Shown here in pieces: positions 62,751 through 64,000 of a stretch of DNA of 64,000 nucleotides. Positions within the stretch are counted from its first letter, which is position 1. Every line of letters starts with the position of its first letter. The translations under genes were made by a program, and so were the position numbers. This DNA is from an uncultured Alphaproteobacteria bacterium (GTDB lineage: Bacteria; Pseudomonadota; Alphaproteobacteria; Thalassobaculales; Thalassobaculaceae): positions 1 to 64,000 of the forward strand of contig CACOPQ010000005.1 of the NCBI GenBank assembly GCA_902629125.1, written 5' to 3'. A model generated the notes under the pieces. The model was not told the origin of the DNA, did not search any database, and saw only the letters and a list, made by a program, of their open reading frames with translations.

Positions 62751-64000
62751 ATGCATGACATAAGGCAAATTAGGCAAGATAGTTCCGAGTTTGATCGTCA
62801 AATGATAAGGCGGGGTTTGAGCCCGAACTCAGCTGATATTTTGTCGATAGATTTTAAAAAGAGAAGTGCTGTGACTGAACTTCAGATGCTTCAGGAAAAA
62901 AGAAATAAGATTTCAAAAGAGGTTGGGGAGGCAAGGCGCTTCGGTCATAAGTCAGATCATTTGGTGGAAGAGGTTAGTCGGTTAAAAAATGCGATAATAA
63001 AAATGGAGAAGATTGATAGAGAATTGTCAGTGAATCTTGAAGAAAGTTTAAGTGAATTACCAAATTATTTGGCTGAAGATGTTCCACAGGGAAATTCTGA
63101 GCTGGACAATATAGAGTTGAGAAACGAAGGAATTATTAGACCTCGTCTATTTCAACCCAAGGATCATGTAGGGTTAGGTGAGAAACTTAAGGAAATAGAC
63201 TTTGATAGCGCGGCGAAGATTTCCGGTGCTCGTTTTGTCATCTTACGAGGACAGTTAGCGCGCCTGGAAAGGGCATTAGCTAATTTTATGTTAGACCATC
63301 AAATCAACAAGTATGGATACCTAGAAGTTTCTCCGCCGGCATTGGTAAACTCAGAAGCACTTTTTGGAACCGGTCAGCTACCAAAGTTTAGTGATCAACA
63401 GTTTAAAACAGAGGATGGGTTATGGTTAATACCAACGGCGGAAGTCCCATTAACAAATCTTGTAAGAGACTGTATTCTGGAAGAGGAAGCATTGCCCCTT
63501 AGGTTTACCGCTTATACGCCATGCTTTAGGTCTGAAGCCGGGGCGGCCGGGCGCGATACACGCGGGATGATCCGGGTCCACCAGTTTGGTAAAGTTGAGA
63601 TGGTATCAATAACACATCCTAAACAATCAGAGGAAGAGCATGAAAGGATGACGAGTTGTGCAGAAAGTATATTAAAAGCCCTCGAGCTGCCTTTTCGAAC
63701 GGTTGTGCTCTGCAGTGGTGATACAGGATTTAGTGCGGTGAAGACTTATGACATAGAAGTTTGGTTGCCGGGACAGCTGGAAGGTGAGGGGCAATATCGT
63801 GAGATTTCTAGCTGTTCCTCTTGCGGTGCCTTTCAAGCTAGAAGAATGCGTGCTCGGTATAGACCAAAAAATTCTAAAACGAATGAGTTTGTTCACACAT
63901 TAAACGGCTCTGGTTTAGCAGTTGGTCGTGCACTAATTGCAGTATTGGAAAATCACCAGCAAAAAAATGGTAGTATTTTAATTCCTGAAGCACTTCAGAA
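62751..64000 (+). CDS. serS: Seryl-tRNA synthetase, 5' part (cut by window end)
   Basis: The frame is open from ATG 62751 to the last base, so it does not appear in the ORF track. About 416 residues are present. The N-terminal coiled-coil arm that contacts tRNA-Ser spans ~30-105. Class II motifs follow: 'FRSEAGAAGRDTRGMIRVHQFGKVE' in motif 2 and 'GEGQYREISSCSSCG' with 'FQARRM'; motif 3 is partly visible as 'LNGSGLAVGRALIAVLEN'. Only the last few residues lie outside the window. Confidence 0.96.
   Translation, partial: MHDIRQIRQDSSEFDRQMIRRGLSPNSADILSIDFKKRSAVTELQMLQEKRNKISKEVGEARRFGHKSDHLVEEVSRLKNAIIKMEKIDRELSVNLEESLSELPNYLAEDVPQGNSELDNIELRNEGIIRPRLFQPKDHVGLGEKLKEIDFDSAAKISGARFVILRGQLARLERALANFMLDHQINKYGYLEVSPPALVNSEALFGTGQLPKFSDQQFKTEDGLWLIPTAEVPLTNLVRDCILEEEALPLRFTAYTPCFRSEAGAAGRDTRGMIRVHQFGKVEMVSITHPKQSEEEHERMTSCAESILKALELPFRTVVLCSGDTGFSAVKTYDIEVWLPGQLEGEGQYREISSCSSCGAFQARRMRARYRPKNSKTNEFVHTLNGSGLAVGRALIAVLENHQQKNGSILIPEALQ

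Noticed and set aside
1-64000. CRISPR array
   Set aside because: No regularly spaced direct repeats with unique spacers were seen; repeats found are the tRNA duplication and the Sel1 units.

Overview
The window comes from an AT-rich alphaproteobacterium, probably a free-living, possibly marine, member of a Rhodospirillales-like lineage. The grounds are gene order and content: pcm-tolC-popZ-valS, argS-SPOR protein-nagZ-scpA-scpB-tatA-tatB-serS, a general amino-acid ABC transporter of the AapJQMP type, and PopZ itself, which is known only from Alphaproteobacteria. Taxonomy is inferred; no 16S rRNA is present.

Layout. 1-4.4 kb: the end of a DUF169 protein and a two-gene heterodimeric ABC exporter. 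4.4-9.2 kb: a divergent acyl-CoA cluster (acyl-CoA ligase and enoyl-CoA hydratase leftwards; quinone-type oxidoreductase and CoA-transferase family protein rightwards). 9.4-10.5 kb: rplM-rpsI with a strong promoter and a terminator. 10.9-19.9 kb: an SDR, a GMC oxidoreductase, an unknown protein, an OmpA-type lipoprotein, then hom-glpX-recJ. 20.1-21.8 kb: tRNA-Glu followed by a small island bounded by a direct repeat of the tRNA 3' end. 22-31 kb: a second GMC oxidoreductase, an enolase-superfamily enzyme, a PLP decarboxylase with a DMT exporter, an ABC-F ATPase and a four-domain rhodanese protein. 31-35.2 kb: modC, modB, modA, a ModE-type regulator and metC, all leftwards. 35.6-40.3 kb: aapJQMP. 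40.3-46.9 kb: acetyltransferases, a mercaptopyruvate sulfurtransferase, a CaiB/MaoC/HIBADH-like group, a GST and a PhyH dioxygenase. 47.2-47.4 kb: tRNA-Asn and tRNA-Cys. 47.6-64 kb: the housekeeping block from a pcm remnant and tolC to serS, which is cut by the window edge.

Most genes are conventional. The points that deserve a second look are breaks in otherwise conserved arrangements. rpsI is frameshifted at a run of ten G. pcm is reduced to its first ~34 codons while its promoter survives. tatB has no ATG/GTG/TTG at its proper start but a perfect Shine-Dalgarno before an ATA codon. tatC is absent between tatB and serS. The least explained signal is a pair of 35-codon gene tails next to tRNA loci 25 kb apart (21.7 and 47.1 kb); they share protein sequence while their codons differ at synonymous positions, so they derive from a protein family under selection that I cannot name. 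Other points are a complementary degenerate ATP site in the ABC exporter and a probable loss of the catalytic glutamate in the CoA-transferase homologue. No CRISPR array, insertion sequence, rRNA operon or phage block was seen.
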